Assembly (NCBI RefSeq): GCF_001886735.1
Contig: NZ_CP018076.1
Location: 620,001 to 684,000 of the forward strand
DNA: 64,000 nt
Origin: Sulfitobacter alexandrii
GTDB taxonomy: Bacteria; Pseudomonadota; Alphaproteobacteria; Rhodobacterales; Rhodobacteraceae
Reading direction: 5' to 3'
The translations under genes and the position numbers were made by a program. The notes beneath the pieces were generated by a model. That model was given only the letters and a program-made list of their open reading frames with translations, made no database searches and was not told where the DNA came from. Positions 16,748-25,450 of this stretch are shown piece after piece; position 1 is the first letter of the stretch, and the number at the start of each line of letters is the position of its first letter.

Positions 16748-17218
16748 TCAATCCTCGAATACGGCCAGCCCCAGCCATTCCGCGATGAGGGCGGGGGTTT
16801 CCTCGCCCTCGATCTCGATGGTCATCAGGTTCTCGCGCATCATCTTGTCCTTGCCGCGCGCACGGACCGCCTGAAGCGTGAACCGCCCCCGCAGGCGCGA
16901 TCCGGCCAGCACCGGCTTGAGAAACCGCACCTTGTTCATGCCATAGTTCACGCCCATGAGCTGACCGGGCATCATCGAAAAACAGTCGTAGGCAAAGCGG
17001 CTCGCCAGCGACAATGTCAGGAAGCCATGCGCGATGGCCCCGCCGAAAGGCGATTCAGCCGCCGCGCGTTCCGGGTCGACGTGGATCCACTGGGTGTCGT
17101 GTGTCGTCTCGGCGAACTGGTCGATCATCGCCTGGTCGACCGTGATCCAGTTCGACACCCCCACTTCGGTGCCGATCAGTTTTTCGCTGGCCTCCAGGGC
17201 CTTCTGCATGGCGGACAT
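16748..17218 (-). CDS. MaoC family dehydratase
   Basis: Single hot-dog-fold (R)-specific enoyl-CoA hydratase-like protein. The catalytic Asp and His are in TTHDTQWIHVDPERA (about residues 39-53), followed by the family phrase FGGAIAHGFLTLSL. At 156 aa it is the expected size for a single-domain MaoC protein. It lies downstream of a medium-chain reductase gene on the same strand with 12 bp between them, so the pair is probably co-transcribed. The role is hydration of an enoyl-CoA intermediate, with substrate unknown. Confidence 0.9.
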   Translation of the reverse strand: MSAMQKALEASEKLIGTEVGVSNWITVDQAMIDQFAETTHDTQWIHVDPERAAAESPFGGAIAHGFLTLSLASRFAYDCFSMMPGQLMGVNYGMNKVRFLKPVLAGSRLRGRFTLQAVRARGKDKMMRENLMTIEIEGEETPALIAEWLGLAVFED

Positions 17219-17230
17219 ATTCCTGCTCCT

Positions 17231-18235
17231 TCAGTTCTGGTCTGCGGCAACGCGCACCATGCGCTTTCCCCTGTTATCGCCGGCCAGCAGGCCGATCAGT
17301 GCCTGAGGGGCATTCTCCAGCCCCTCGACGATATCTTCCGTTACCTTGATTTGCCCGCTTTCCACCCAGTGACGCAAGGCGCGCAGGCAGGTGTCGTCGT
17401 CGCGGGCATGGTCCATCACGATGAAACCCTCCATCCGCAATCGCTTGACCACGATCAGGCCGGGCAGGTTGCGCGGACCGGAGGGCGCGTCGGTATCGTA
17501 CTGGCTGACAGCCCCGCAGCAGATCACGCGGCCGCGTTCGTTCATCACGTTCAGCGCGGATTCGAGCACCTTGCCGCCCACGTTGTCGAAATAGACATCC
17601 GCCCCGTCCGGGCAAGCCGCCGCCAAAGCCCGCGACAGGCCGCCCGCGCGGTAGTCCACGCAGGCGTCGAAACCCAGCTCTTCCTCGACCCAGCGGCATT
17701 TTTCGGGGCCGCCGGCGATTCCCACGACCCGGCACCCCAATGCCTTTGCGATCTGGCCGACGTATCCGCCGACCGATCCGGCGGCAGCCGATACCACGAC
17801 GATTTCACCGGCCACGGGCCGCCCGATCGAGATCAGTCCGTGGTAGGCCGTCTTGCCGGCGACCCCGTAGACCGACAGGAGATGCGACAGCTGCGGTACC
17901 TTCGGCAGCTTCTGAGCCTTGCTTGCGGGCAGGGTGACATAGTCGGACCATGTCGCCTCCGCCGCGACGATGTCGCCCACTGCAAGTGTGTCGCTTTTGG
18001 ATTGCACGACCTCGCAGATCGCGTAGGTGGGCATGGTGTCTCCCGTTTTCACTGCCGCGCGATAGGTGGCCCCGCGCATCCACGAGCGGTTCGCGGCGTC
18101 GATGGACATCAATATCACCCGCAGTTGCACCTCGCCCTCACCGGGGGCGGGCGCCTCGGCTTCGGTCAGTCGGAAATGCTCGGGGCGCAGGGTATCGCCC
18201 GGCAATTCCGCGATCACGATCTGGCGGTTCTTCAT
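17231..18235 (-). CDS. NADP-dependent oxidoreductase, zinc-free MDR family (CurA-like)
   Basis: Medium-chain reductase of the leukotriene B4 12-hydroxydehydrogenase/CurA group, which reduces carbon-carbon double bonds of enones. The Rossmann motif AAAGSVGGYVGQIAK lies at about residues 152-166, and the phrase YFDNVGGKVLESAL follows at about 230. Its 334 aa is typical. The start MKNRQIVIAE (18235) has a TAGGAC site; longer frames upstream overlap the divergent phosphatase gene and are low-complexity. It forms a reverse pair with the MaoC gene. Confidence 0.9.
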   Translation of the reverse strand: MKNRQIVIAELPGDTLRPEHFRLTEAEAPAPGEGEVQLRVILMSIDAANRSWMRGATYRAAVKTGDTMPTYAICEVVQSKSDTLAVGDIVAAEATWSDYVTLPASKAQKLPKVPQLSHLLSVYGVAGKTAYHGLISIGRPVAGEIVVVSAAAGSVGGYVGQIAKALGCRVVGIAGGPEKCRWVEEELGFDACVDYRAGGLSRALAAACPDGADVYFDNVGGKVLESALNVMNERGRVICCGAVSQYDTDAPSGPRNLPGLIVVKRLRMEGFIVMDHARDDDTCLRALRHWVESGQIKVTEDIVEGLENAPQALIGLLAGDNRGKRMVRVAADQN

Positions 18236-18275
18236 GGGATATGTCCTAATGGTCTGAAGTGAATGGGAGAAAGTC

Positions 18276-18929
18276 ATGAGCAACGAGGCACGACAGCACC
18301 GGTTCCGGCCGCCGCAGGGGGCCGCGGATCTTTTGCTGATCCGGCACGGCGAAACGCAGGCGGCCGTGCGGGGGCAGGATTTCCCGATGGTGGAAGGGCA
18401 GGGCAACCCGGCGCTGCGCCCGGAAGGCGAGGCGCAGGCCCGTGCCGTGGCGGCGCGGCTGAAGGGCGAGAACATCGGTGCGATCTATGTCACGACCATG
18501 CAGCGCACGCACCAGACCGCGGCCCCCCTGGCCGAGGCGCTGGGCCTTGTTCCGAAGGTTGAGCGTGACCTGCGCGAGGTCCATCTGGGAGACTGGGACG
18601 GCGGCGAATACCGCTTTCGCGTGGCAGAGAACGATCCGATCATTCAACGGATGCACGAAACCCAGGACTGGGGCGAAATCCCCGGCGCCGAGAAACGCGA
18701 GGCCTTTTTCGACCGCGTGCGGCGCGGCCTGCTGCGCATCGCCGCGGCGCATCCGGATGAACTGGTCGCGGTCGTCGTCCATGGCGGGGTCATCGGCGCG
18801 GCATTGGCCATCGCCACGGGGTCGCGGCCCTTCGGCTTTACCGGGGCCGACAACGGCTCCATCAGCCGCCTTGTGGTGCAAGGCGACCGGATGATCCTGC
18901 GCGGTTTCAACGACGTGTCGCATCTCTGA
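18276..18929 (+). CDS. Histidine phosphatase family protein (phosphoglycerate-mutase-like)
   Basis: Phosphohydrolase with the RHGE catalytic motif (LLIRHGETQ, about residues 20-28), the second catalytic region TMQRTHQTAAPLAE and the later VVVHGGVIGAAL (about 166-177). 217 aa. It is divergent from the reductase gene and convergent with the next reverse gene. A second, distinct member of the family lies at 26477-27127, so the acyl-CoA region has two. Substrate unknown; a phosphorylated acyl or sugar compound is possible. Confidence 0.9.
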   Translation: MSNEARQHRFRPPQGAADLLLIRHGETQAAVRGQDFPMVEGQGNPALRPEGEAQARAVAARLKGENIGAIYVTTMQRTHQTAAPLAEALGLVPKVERDLREVHLGDWDGGEYRFRVAENDPIIQRMHETQDWGEIPGAEKREAFFDRVRRGLLRIAAAHPDELVAVVVHGGVIGAALAIATGSRPFGFTGADNGSISRLVVQGDRMILRGFNDVSHL

Positions 18930-18938
18930 AGCGGTCGG

Positions 18939-18961
18939 CGGGGGGCGCGAGGCGCCCCCCG
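18939..18961. terminator. Bidirectional hairpin between convergent genes
   Basis: CGGGGGGCGC, GAG, GCGCCCCCCG forms a perfect 10-bp GC stem with a 3-nt loop between the stops of the phosphatase (+) and the quinone reductase (-). No T run is present on either strand, but position and strength fit a shared terminator. Confidence 0.7.
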
Positions 18962-18966
18962 TGCCC

Positions 18967-19962
18967 TTAGTCCACGGTCACGACGACCTTGCCCAGCACC
19001 TTGCGGTCTTCCATCATTTCCAGCGCCTCAGCGGCCTTTTCCAGCGGGAAACGTGCCGAGATGCGGGGCTTTATCTTTCCGTCTGCGTACATGCGGAAAA
19101 GATCCTGCATGTTCTCGGCGTGCGCTTCGGGTTCGCGGGCGGTGTGCGCGCCCCAGAAAACCCCGACCACCTGGCAGCCCTTCAGCAGCGTGAGGTTCAG
19201 CGGCAGCTTGGGAATCCCCGCGGGGAAGCCCACCACGAGGAACCGGCCCTTCCATGCGAGAGCGCGAACGGCGGGTTCGGCATAGTTTCCGCCCACCGCG
19301 TCGTACACCACGTCGACGCCGTCGCCCCCCGCCAGCTTCTTGATCTGGGCAGAGAATTCCTTTTGCGCGTCACGGTCCAGTTCGCGCGGGTAGATCAGTG
19401 TCTCGTCCGCGCCGAGGTCGCGGCAGAACTGCGCCTTTTCCTCCGAGGAGACCGCAGCGATCACCCGCGCGCCCGCCGCCTTGCCCAGCTCGATCGCCGC
19501 CGCGCCGACACCGCCGGCCGCACCGAGAATCAACAGCGTCTCGCCCGGCTGGATGGCCGCGCGATCCTTGAGCGCATGGTGCGAGGTGCCATAGGTCAGC
19601 ACGAGACACGATGCCTCGTCATATGGCATCGCGTCGGGGATCTTGATAACCTTTGCCGCGTCTGCCACCACATGCGTGGCGAACCCGCCGAAGCCGGTCA
19701 TCGCCAGCACGCGGTCGCCCTTGGCCAGCCCGCTGACACCCTCGCCCACCGCGTCGATCTCGCCCGCGACCTCGCCGCCGGGGGCGAAGGGGCGGGGCGG
19801 TTTCATCTGGTACATGTCGCGGATGATCAGCGTGTCTGGAAAGTTCAGACCCGCCGCATGGACCCGCAGGCGGACTTGGCCCTTGCCGGGTTCGGGGGTT
19901 TCGACCTCCTTCAGAACCAGTGTTTCCGGACCGCCGGTTGCCTCGCTCAGCATCGCTTTCAT
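18967..19962 (-). CDS. NADPH:quinone oxidoreductase-like MDR protein
   Basis: Zinc-free medium-chain reductase of the quinone oxidoreductase/enoyl reductase group. It has the family phrase GLNFPDTLIIRDMYQ (about residues 39-53), the Rossmann motif LGAAGGVGAAAIELGK (about 145-160) and a YDAVGG segment at about 221. 331 aa is standard. It is divergent from the acyl-CoA dehydrogenase operon; the 141-bp gap holds a candidate IclR-type palindrome. It may reduce an enoyl or quinone intermediate of that pathway. Confidence 0.9.
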   Translation of the reverse strand: MKAMLSEATGGPETLVLKEVETPEPGKGQVRLRVHAAGLNFPDTLIIRDMYQMKPPRPFAPGGEVAGEIDAVGEGVSGLAKGDRVLAMTGFGGFATHVVADAAKVIKIPDAMPYDEASCLVLTYGTSHHALKDRAAIQPGETLLILGAAGGVGAAAIELGKAAGARVIAAVSSEEKAQFCRDLGADETLIYPRELDRDAQKEFSAQIKKLAGGDGVDVVYDAVGGNYAEPAVRALAWKGRFLVVGFPAGIPKLPLNLTLLKGCQVVGVFWGAHTAREPEAHAENMQDLFRMYADGKIKPRISARFPLEKAAEALEMMEDRKVLGKVVVTVD

Positions 19963-20041
19963 CTTGATTTACTCCCGAATTCAATTTCGCCTCAGTAGGG
20001 GACGCAGCGTCTATCCTTGTCAATCCAATTTCGAAAGGGCA

Positions 20042-20056
20042 TTCTGCTCTGCGGAA
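20042..20056. promoter_or_regulatory. Candidate IclR-type operator
   Basis: TTCTGC-TCT-GCGGAA is a 15-bp imperfect palindrome (one mismatch between arms, A/T flanks extend it to 17). It lies 48 bp before the acyl-CoA dehydrogenase start. Similar palindromes occur at 29014-29028 and 29047-29062, upstream of the liv operon. The iclR-type gene at 28173-28964 ends the operon that this site would control. Confidence 0.5.
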
Positions 20057-20103
20057 TGTTGCGACAGGGAGTGACGCTGCGTTCTCAAGGGAGGGAGACC
20101 GAT

Positions 20104-21276
20104 ATGAGCGCCGAATCGACGCCAGAAGCCTTCCGCGCGGAATTGCGCGCGTGGCTTGAGGAAAATTGCCCGCAGGAAATGCGGGACGGCAAAATGACCG
20201 AAGAGGGGATCTGCTGGGGCGGCAAGAACTGGACGTTCACCTCCGATGCGCAGAAAGTCTGGCTCGAACGCTGTGCGGCCAAGGGGTATACGGTCCCGAC
20301 CTGGCCGACCGAGTATGGCGGCGCCGGTCTGAACCGCGCGCAGGAAAAGATCTTCTACCAGGAGATGAGCCGCATCAACGCGCGCCGCCCCGTGCAGAGC
20401 TTCGGCATCTGGATGCTGGGGCCCGCCCTGCTGCATTTCGGCAGCTACGAACAGAAGCTGCATTACCTGCCCCCGATCGCGCGCGGCGAAGTGCGGTGGT
20501 GCCAGGGGTATTCCGAACCGGGCGCCGGGTCCGATCTGGCGTCGGTCCAGACAAGGGGCGAGGACAAGGGCGATCATTGGCTGGTCAACGGACAGAAGAT
20601 CTGGACTTCCTACGCGGACAAGGCCGACTGGATCTTCGCGCTGGTACGCACCGACCGCGAGGCTCCCAAGCACAAGGGCATTTCGTTCCTGCTGATCGAC
20701 ATGGAAGACCCGGGCGTCGAGACGCGCCCGATCAAGATGATCAGCGGCATCTCGCCCTTTTGCGAGACGTTCTTTACCGACGTGAAGGTGCCGAAGGACC
20801 AGATCGTGGGCGAGGAGAACCGCGGCTGGGACGTGGCGAAATACCTGCTGACCCACGAGCGCGAGATGATCTCGGCCGGCGGGGCCGGGCTGTCGGGCGG
20901 CGGTCGTGCACTCGGGGCGGTCATCAAAGACACGATGGAAGACCTGACGGACGCGACCCTGCGCGCCGACGCCATGCGCTGCGAGATCGATTCGCTGGCC
21001 ATCGGCCTCACGCTGGAGCGCTACAAGGATCAGGCCGAAGCCGGGCAGGGTGCCGGCGATGCCTCGGCCATGCTGAAATACATGGGCACCGAGCTGAACA
21101 AGCGGCGGCACGAGCTGATGATGACCGCCGGCGGATCGGACGCGCTGGAATGGGACGGCCCGCTGGGCAATCGTGCGGGCGACTGGCTGCGCACCAAGGC
21201 GAACTCGATCGAGGGCGGCACCAGCGAGGTGATGCTTTCCATCGTGTCGCGCCGTGTTCTGGGATTGCCGGGGTAA
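20104..21276 (+). CDS. Acyl-CoA dehydrogenase, catalytic subunit of a likely heteromeric pair
   Basis: FAD-dependent acyl-CoA dehydrogenase. The substrate/FAD phrase CQGYSEPGAGSDLAS sits at about residues 132-146, and the catalytic Glu is probably in SIEGGTSEVMLS near residue 374. 390 aa. Start MSAESTPEAF (20104) has a GGGAGG site; a longer frame from 20017 reads through the promoter region. It is followed after 4 bp by a second, divergent acyl-CoA dehydrogenase. Such adjacent pairs often form alpha2beta2 enzymes acting on steroid- or terpenoid-like CoA esters. Substrate unknown. Confidence 0.93.
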   Translation: MSAESTPEAFRAELRAWLEENCPQEMRDGKMTEEGICWGGKNWTFTSDAQKVWLERCAAKGYTVPTWPTEYGGAGLNRAQEKIFYQEMSRINARRPVQSFGIWMLGPALLHFGSYEQKLHYLPPIARGEVRWCQGYSEPGAGSDLASVQTRGEDKGDHWLVNGQKIWTSYADKADWIFALVRTDREAPKHKGISFLLIDMEDPGVETRPIKMISGISPFCETFFTDVKVPKDQIVGEENRGWDVAKYLLTHEREMISAGGAGLSGGGRALGAVIKDTMEDLTDATLRADAMRCEIDSLAIGLTLERYKDQAEAGQGAGDASAMLKYMGTELNKRRHELMMTAGGSDALEWDGPLGNRAGDWLRTKANSIEGGTSEVMLSIVSRRVLGLPG

Positions 21277-21280
21277 AATC

Positions 21281-22396
21281 ATGGAAAAGCTTGTACTGAC
21301 CGAAGAAGAAACGATGCTCGCAGACATGGCGCGCGGGTATCTGGATGGCGCGGCGCCTGTCGCCAAGCTGCGCAAGATGCGTGATGCGGGTGAAACGCAT
21401 GACGCGGCGCTGTGGAAGGAAATGGCGGACATGGGCTGGGCCGGTGTTCTGGTGCCCGAAGCGCAAGGCGGGTCCGACATGGGCCATGCCGCCGCGAACC
21501 TGCTGGCGGGCGAAATGGGCAAGACACTGACAGTCAGCCCCTTCATCTCGACCGCGGTCATCGCCGCGACGGCGCTCCGTCAGGTTGCCGATACCCGGGC
21601 AGAAGCGGCGCTGGCCCGCATCGCCGCAGGCGAGGCGACCTATGCGCTGGCGGTGGACGAGGGGATCAAGTTCGATCCCGAGGCCGCGCAGATGACCGCG
21701 CGCGCCGACGGCAACGGCTTCCGGCTCGACGGCAAGAAGCAGTTCGTCGTCGATGGCGCGATGGCCGACCGGCTGCTGGTGCTGGCGCGCTCCGACAACG
21801 GCCTGACCCTGTTCGACATTCCCGCCGACCGGGCGGGCGTGACCCGCGACCGCAGCAACATGATCGACGCGCGCGACGCCGCACGGATCACCTTCGACAA
21901 CGTCGAGGCCACGGGCGAAGACGTGCTGGGGCAGGTCGATCAGGCGATGACCGTTCTGAAACCCGCGCTGATGGCGGGACAGGGGGCGCTCGCCGCCGAG
22001 ATGACGGGGCTGGCCGCCGGCGCTTTCGACATGACGGTGGGCTACATCAAGGAGCGCAAGCAGTTCGGCATCGAGATTGCCCGCTTTCAGGCGTTGCAGC
22101 ATCGTGCCGCACATCTGTGGTGCGAGATCGAGGTGACGGCGTCTGCCATCCTGAACGCCGGGCGTATGCTGGATGCCGACCCCGAAAACGCGGCCTTGGC
22201 CGTGTCGCTGGCCAAGGCGCGCGCGACCCAGACCGCGACCCTCGCTGTACAGGAGGGCGTGCAGATGCACGGTGGCATCGGGATGACCGACGCCTACGAT
22301 ATGGGGTTCTACATGAAACGCGCGCGGGTCGGTGCGGAATGGCTGGGCGACTACAGCTATCACGCCGAGCAGGTCGCAGCGGCACGGGGGTTCTGA
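21281..22396 (+). CDS. Acyl-CoA dehydrogenase, likely non-catalytic partner subunit
   Basis: Acyl-CoA dehydrogenase fold protein of 371 aa starting MEKLVLTEEETMLADMARG. Middle-domain and C-terminal features are present (YIKERKQFGIEIARFQALQH at about 250-269; VQMHGGIGMTDAYDM at about 322-336). The C-terminus ends GAEWLGDYSYHAEQ and lacks the EGT/EGG motif that carries the catalytic Glu in its neighbour. This fits the beta subunit of a heteromeric acyl-CoA dehydrogenase. It abuts the next SDR gene with no gap. Confidence 0.91.
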   Translation: MEKLVLTEEETMLADMARGYLDGAAPVAKLRKMRDAGETHDAALWKEMADMGWAGVLVPEAQGGSDMGHAAANLLAGEMGKTLTVSPFISTAVIAATALRQVADTRAEAALARIAAGEATYALAVDEGIKFDPEAAQMTARADGNGFRLDGKKQFVVDGAMADRLLVLARSDNGLTLFDIPADRAGVTRDRSNMIDARDAARITFDNVEATGEDVLGQVDQAMTVLKPALMAGQGALAAEMTGLAAGAFDMTVGYIKERKQFGIEIARFQALQHRAAHLWCEIEVTASAILNAGRMLDADPENAALAVSLAKARATQTATLAVQEGVQMHGGIGMTDAYDMGFYMKRARVGAEWLGDYSYHAEQVAAARGF

Positions 22397-23218
22397 ATGG
22401 ATATCGACACGCTGTTCGGGCTGCAGGGCAAGACCGCCCTGGTGACCGGCGGGGCCACCGGCATCGGTCGCATGGCCTCCGAAGCCCTTGTGCGGGCGGG
22501 GGCGACAGTGCTGCTGGCCAGTCGCAAGGGCGCTGCCTGCGTGGCCGTCGCGGAAGAGCTTAACGGGCTGGGCGCGTCGGGGCGGGCCATCGGTTTCGCC
22601 GGTGACGTCGCCACGAAGGAGGGCGTCGAGGCGTTGGTCGCCGCGGTAGGGGATCGGACCGATACGCTGGACATTCTGATGAACAATGCGGGTGTCACCT
22701 GGGGAGCCCCCCTGGGCGAATTCCCCTACGAAGCCTGGGACAAGGTGATGAGCATCAATGTCGCCGGGCTGTTCCATCTGACGCAGGCGCTGCTGCCGAT
22801 GCTGCGCGCCTCGGGCAGCGCCGACGACCCTGCGCGGGTGGTCAACGTCGGTTCCGTCATGGGCGAACGCGAGATGGGCGACGGCGTCTACAGCTACGCC
22901 GCCTCGAAGGCCGCGGTGATCCACCTCAGCAAGATCCTGGCCAAGGAGCTGGCCGGCGAGGCGATCACCGTCAACGCGCTCGCACCCGGCCCCTTCGTGA
23001 GCCGGATGACGGCGTTTGCAACACAGGACGCGGACATGCGCGACAAGGTGGGGCAGGATGTGCCGCTCGGCCGCGTGGGCCGCGACGAAGACATCGCGGG
23101 CTGCATGTTGTTCCTTTGCGGGCGCGGCGGCGCCTATGTGACCGGCGCGGTGATCCCGGTTTCGGGCGGGATCAACGTGATGTCCGGACCCAACATCTTT
23201 GAACAGGCGCTGCACTGA
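22397..23218 (+). CDS. SDR family oxidoreductase
   Basis: Short-chain dehydrogenase with cofactor motif TGGATGIGR (about residues 18-26), NNAGV at about 95, and the catalytic Ser-Tyr-Lys set visible in NVGSVMGE and YSYAASKAA (about 167-175). 273 aa. It starts immediately after the acyl-CoA dehydrogenase stop and overlaps the next SDR by TGATG. It probably oxidises a 3-hydroxyacyl-CoA or ring hydroxyl in the same pathway. Confidence 0.91.
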   Translation: MDIDTLFGLQGKTALVTGGATGIGRMASEALVRAGATVLLASRKGAACVAVAEELNGLGASGRAIGFAGDVATKEGVEALVAAVGDRTDTLDILMNNAGVTWGAPLGEFPYEAWDKVMSINVAGLFHLTQALLPMLRASGSADDPARVVNVGSVMGEREMGDGVYSYAASKAAVIHLSKILAKELAGEAITVNALAPGPFVSRMTAFATQDADMRDKVGQDVPLGRVGRDEDIAGCMLFLCGRGGAYVTGAVIPVSGGINVMSGPNIFEQALH

Positions 23219-24144
23219 TGGCTGATATTCGATTCGACGGAAAAGTGGCAATCGTCACCGGCGCGGGCGTCGGGCTGGGCAGGTCGCACGCGCTTGGCCT
23301 CGCCGCGCGCGGGGCCAAGGTCGTGGTCAACGACCTCGGCGTGTCGCGTGACGGCACCGGCAGTTCGTCCGAGGCGGCAAAGGCCGTGGTGGCCGAGATC
23401 CGCGACATGGGCGGCGAGGCGATGAGCCATGGCGCCGATGTATCGGACGAAGCCGCCGTCAGGGACATGGTGGCGCAGGCGATGGATGCCTGGGGCCGTG
23501 TCGACATCTGCGTGAACAACGCGGGCATCCTGCTGGACAAGACATTCGCCAAGATGGAAATGTCCGCCTTTCGCAAGGTCGTGGACGTGCACCTGATCGG
23601 TTCGGCCAACGTGGCGCATGCCTGCTGGCCGCACATGCGGGAACAGAAGTACGGGCGCATCGTGCTGACCTCTTCTGCATCCGGTCTCTATGGCAACTTC
23701 GGTCAGTCCAACTACGGCGCTGCCAAGGCGGCGATGGTGGGCCTCATGAACGTGCTGCACATGGAGGGCGCGCGGGACAACATCCGGGTCAACACCCTGG
23801 CCCCCACCGCGGCCACCCGGATGACCGCCGACCTGCTGCCTGCCGAAGCGCAGGAACTGCTGGCGCCCGAAACCATCACGCCGGGACTTCTGTACCTCGT
23901 GAGCGAGGACGCGCCCAGCCAGGTCATCCTTGGCGCGGGCGCCGGCAGCTATGCCGAGACCCGGATCTACGAGACCGCCGGCATCACCCTGATGGAGGAT
24001 GCCAACACCCCCGAAGACGTGGCCGCGAGGTTCGCAGAGATCCGCGATCCCGAAGGCCAGCAACAACTTGGCGATGCCTTCGGGCAGACCAAGAAGTACG
24101 CCCTCAATGCAGCCCGGGCCAAGGGCCTGAAGCTCGACTGGTAA
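23218..24144 (+). CDS. SDR family oxidoreductase, multifunctional-enzyme (HSD17B4-like) type
   Basis: Short-chain dehydrogenase with TGAGVGLGRSHALGLAARGA (about residues 13-32) and VVNDLGVSRDGTGSSSEAA. This extended N-terminal pattern is typical of the dehydrogenase part of peroxisomal multifunctional enzyme 2 and of bacterial steroid/acyl-CoA SDRs. NNAGILLDKTF and the active-site QSNYGAAKAAMVG are present. 308 aa, with a C-terminal tail longer than simple SDRs. A MaoC-type hydratase encoded separately at 16748-17218 could supply the hydratase step. Confidence 0.92.
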   Translation: MADIRFDGKVAIVTGAGVGLGRSHALGLAARGAKVVVNDLGVSRDGTGSSSEAAKAVVAEIRDMGGEAMSHGADVSDEAAVRDMVAQAMDAWGRVDICVNNAGILLDKTFAKMEMSAFRKVVDVHLIGSANVAHACWPHMREQKYGRIVLTSSASGLYGNFGQSNYGAAKAAMVGLMNVLHMEGARDNIRVNTLAPTAATRMTADLLPAEAQELLAPETITPGLLYLVSEDAPSQVILGAGAGSYAETRIYETAGITLMEDANTPEDVAARFAEIRDPEGQQQLGDAFGQTKKYALNAARAKGLKLDW

Positions 24145-24159
24145 AATAGGAGACCACCC

Positions 24160-25356
24160 ATGCGCGACGCAGTCATTGTATCCACCGCCCGCACCCCGAT
24201 CGGCAAGGCCTATCGCGGTGCATTCAACAACACCACGCCGCAGGCGCTGGCAGCGCACGCCATCGAACACGCGGTGAAGCGCGCCGGCGTCGATCCGTCG
24301 GAAATCCGGGATTGCATCATCGGTGCCGCCCTGCAGCAGGGTCACTCGGCCGGGAACATCGCCCGGCAGGCGGCGATCCGGGCGGGCCTACCCGTCACCG
24401 TGGCGGGCATGTCGCTCGATCGCCAGTGCGCCTCGGGCATGATGGCCATCGCCACGGCGGCCAAGCAGGTCGTGATGGACGGCATGGACGTCGTCGTCGG
24501 CGGCGGCGTGGAAAGCATTTCGATGGTGCAGACCCCGGAAATGCGCGTCAGCCGCGATCCGTGGCTCAAGGAGCACAAGCCCGAGATCTACATGTCGATG
24601 CTCGAGACCGCGGAAACCGTGGCCGAACGCTACAACGTCAGCCGCGAGCGTCAGGACGAATACGCCGCCCGCTCGCAAGAGCTGACCCACCAGGCGCAGG
24701 AAGCCGGCAAGTTCGACGACGAAATCGTGCCGCTGACCAGCAAGATGATGGTGCAGAACAAGGAAACCAAGGAAATCACCGAACACGAGGTGACGCTGGA
24801 GAAGGACGAGGGCAATCGCCCCGGCACCACGGCGGAAAGCCTTGCGGGCCTCCAGCCGGTGCACAAGAACGGCATCCACATCGCCGAGGGCAAATACATC
24901 ACCGCCGGGAACGCCTCGCAGCTTTCCGATGGCGCGTCCGCGACCGTGGTGATGGAGGCCAAGAAGGCCGAGCAGATGGGCCTGCAGCCGCTGGGCCGCT
25001 ACGTCGGCGTCATGGCAGCAGGGTGCGAGCCCGACGAAATGGGGATCGGCCCCATCTACGCGGTGCCGCCGCTGCTCAAGGCGCACGGGCTGACGATGGA
25101 CGACATCGGCCTGTGGGAACTGAACGAGGCTTTCGCGGTGCAGGTGATCCAGTCGCGTGACGTGCTGGGCATCCCGGACGAGCTGCTGAACGTGAACGGC
25201 GGCGCGATCTCCATCGGGCACCCCTACGGCATGTCGGGCGCGCGCATGGTCGGCCACGCGCTGATCGAGGGCAAGCGCCGTGGCGTCAAGTACGTGGTCT
25301 GCACCATGTGCGTCGGCGGCGGCATGGGTGCTGCCGGCCTGTTCGAAGTGCTCTGA
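24160..25356 (+). CDS. Thiolase family protein (acetyl-CoA C-acyltransferase)
   Basis: Thiolase that cleaves 3-ketoacyl-CoA. The acyl-accepting Cys is C90 in DRQCASGMM; the His is in [16 protein letters not shown] (about 346-361) and the second Cys in [13 protein letters not shown] near the C-terminus. 398 aa is standard. It follows the SDR after 15 bp. With the paired dehydrogenases and SDRs it completes a beta-oxidation-type module. Confidence 0.95.
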   Translation: MRDAVIVSTARTPIGKAYRGAFNNTTPQALAAHAIEHAVKRAGVDPSEIRDCIIGAALQQGHSAGNIARQAAIRAGLPVTVAGMSLDRQCASGMMAIATAAKQVVMDGMDVVVGGGVESISMVQTPEMRVSRDPWLKEHKPEIYMSMLETAETVAERYNVSRERQDEYAARSQELTHQAQEAGKFDDEIVPLTSKMMVQNKETKEITEHEVTLEKDEGNRPGTTAESLAGLQPVHKNGIHIAEGKYITAGNASQLSDGASATVVMEAKKAEQMGLQPLGRYVGVMAAGCEPDEMGIGPIYAVPPLLKAHGLTMDDIGLWELNEAFAVQVIQSRDVLGIPDELLNVNGGAISIGHPYGMSGARMVGHALIEGKRRGVKYVVCTMCVGGGMGAAGLFEVL

Positions 25357-25450
25357 AGCGCTTGAGGGCGTACCGATCGTGCGCTTCGCCAACAAGAGGG
25401 GCGGGTTCACCCGCCCCCTGACCGTAAACATGAACCTGACAGGAGCCACG

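Noticed and set aside
21008..23251. 747-codon reverse frame opposite the dehydrogenase and SDR genes
   Set aside because: It spans three genes with clear families on the plus strand and shows no recognisable motif.
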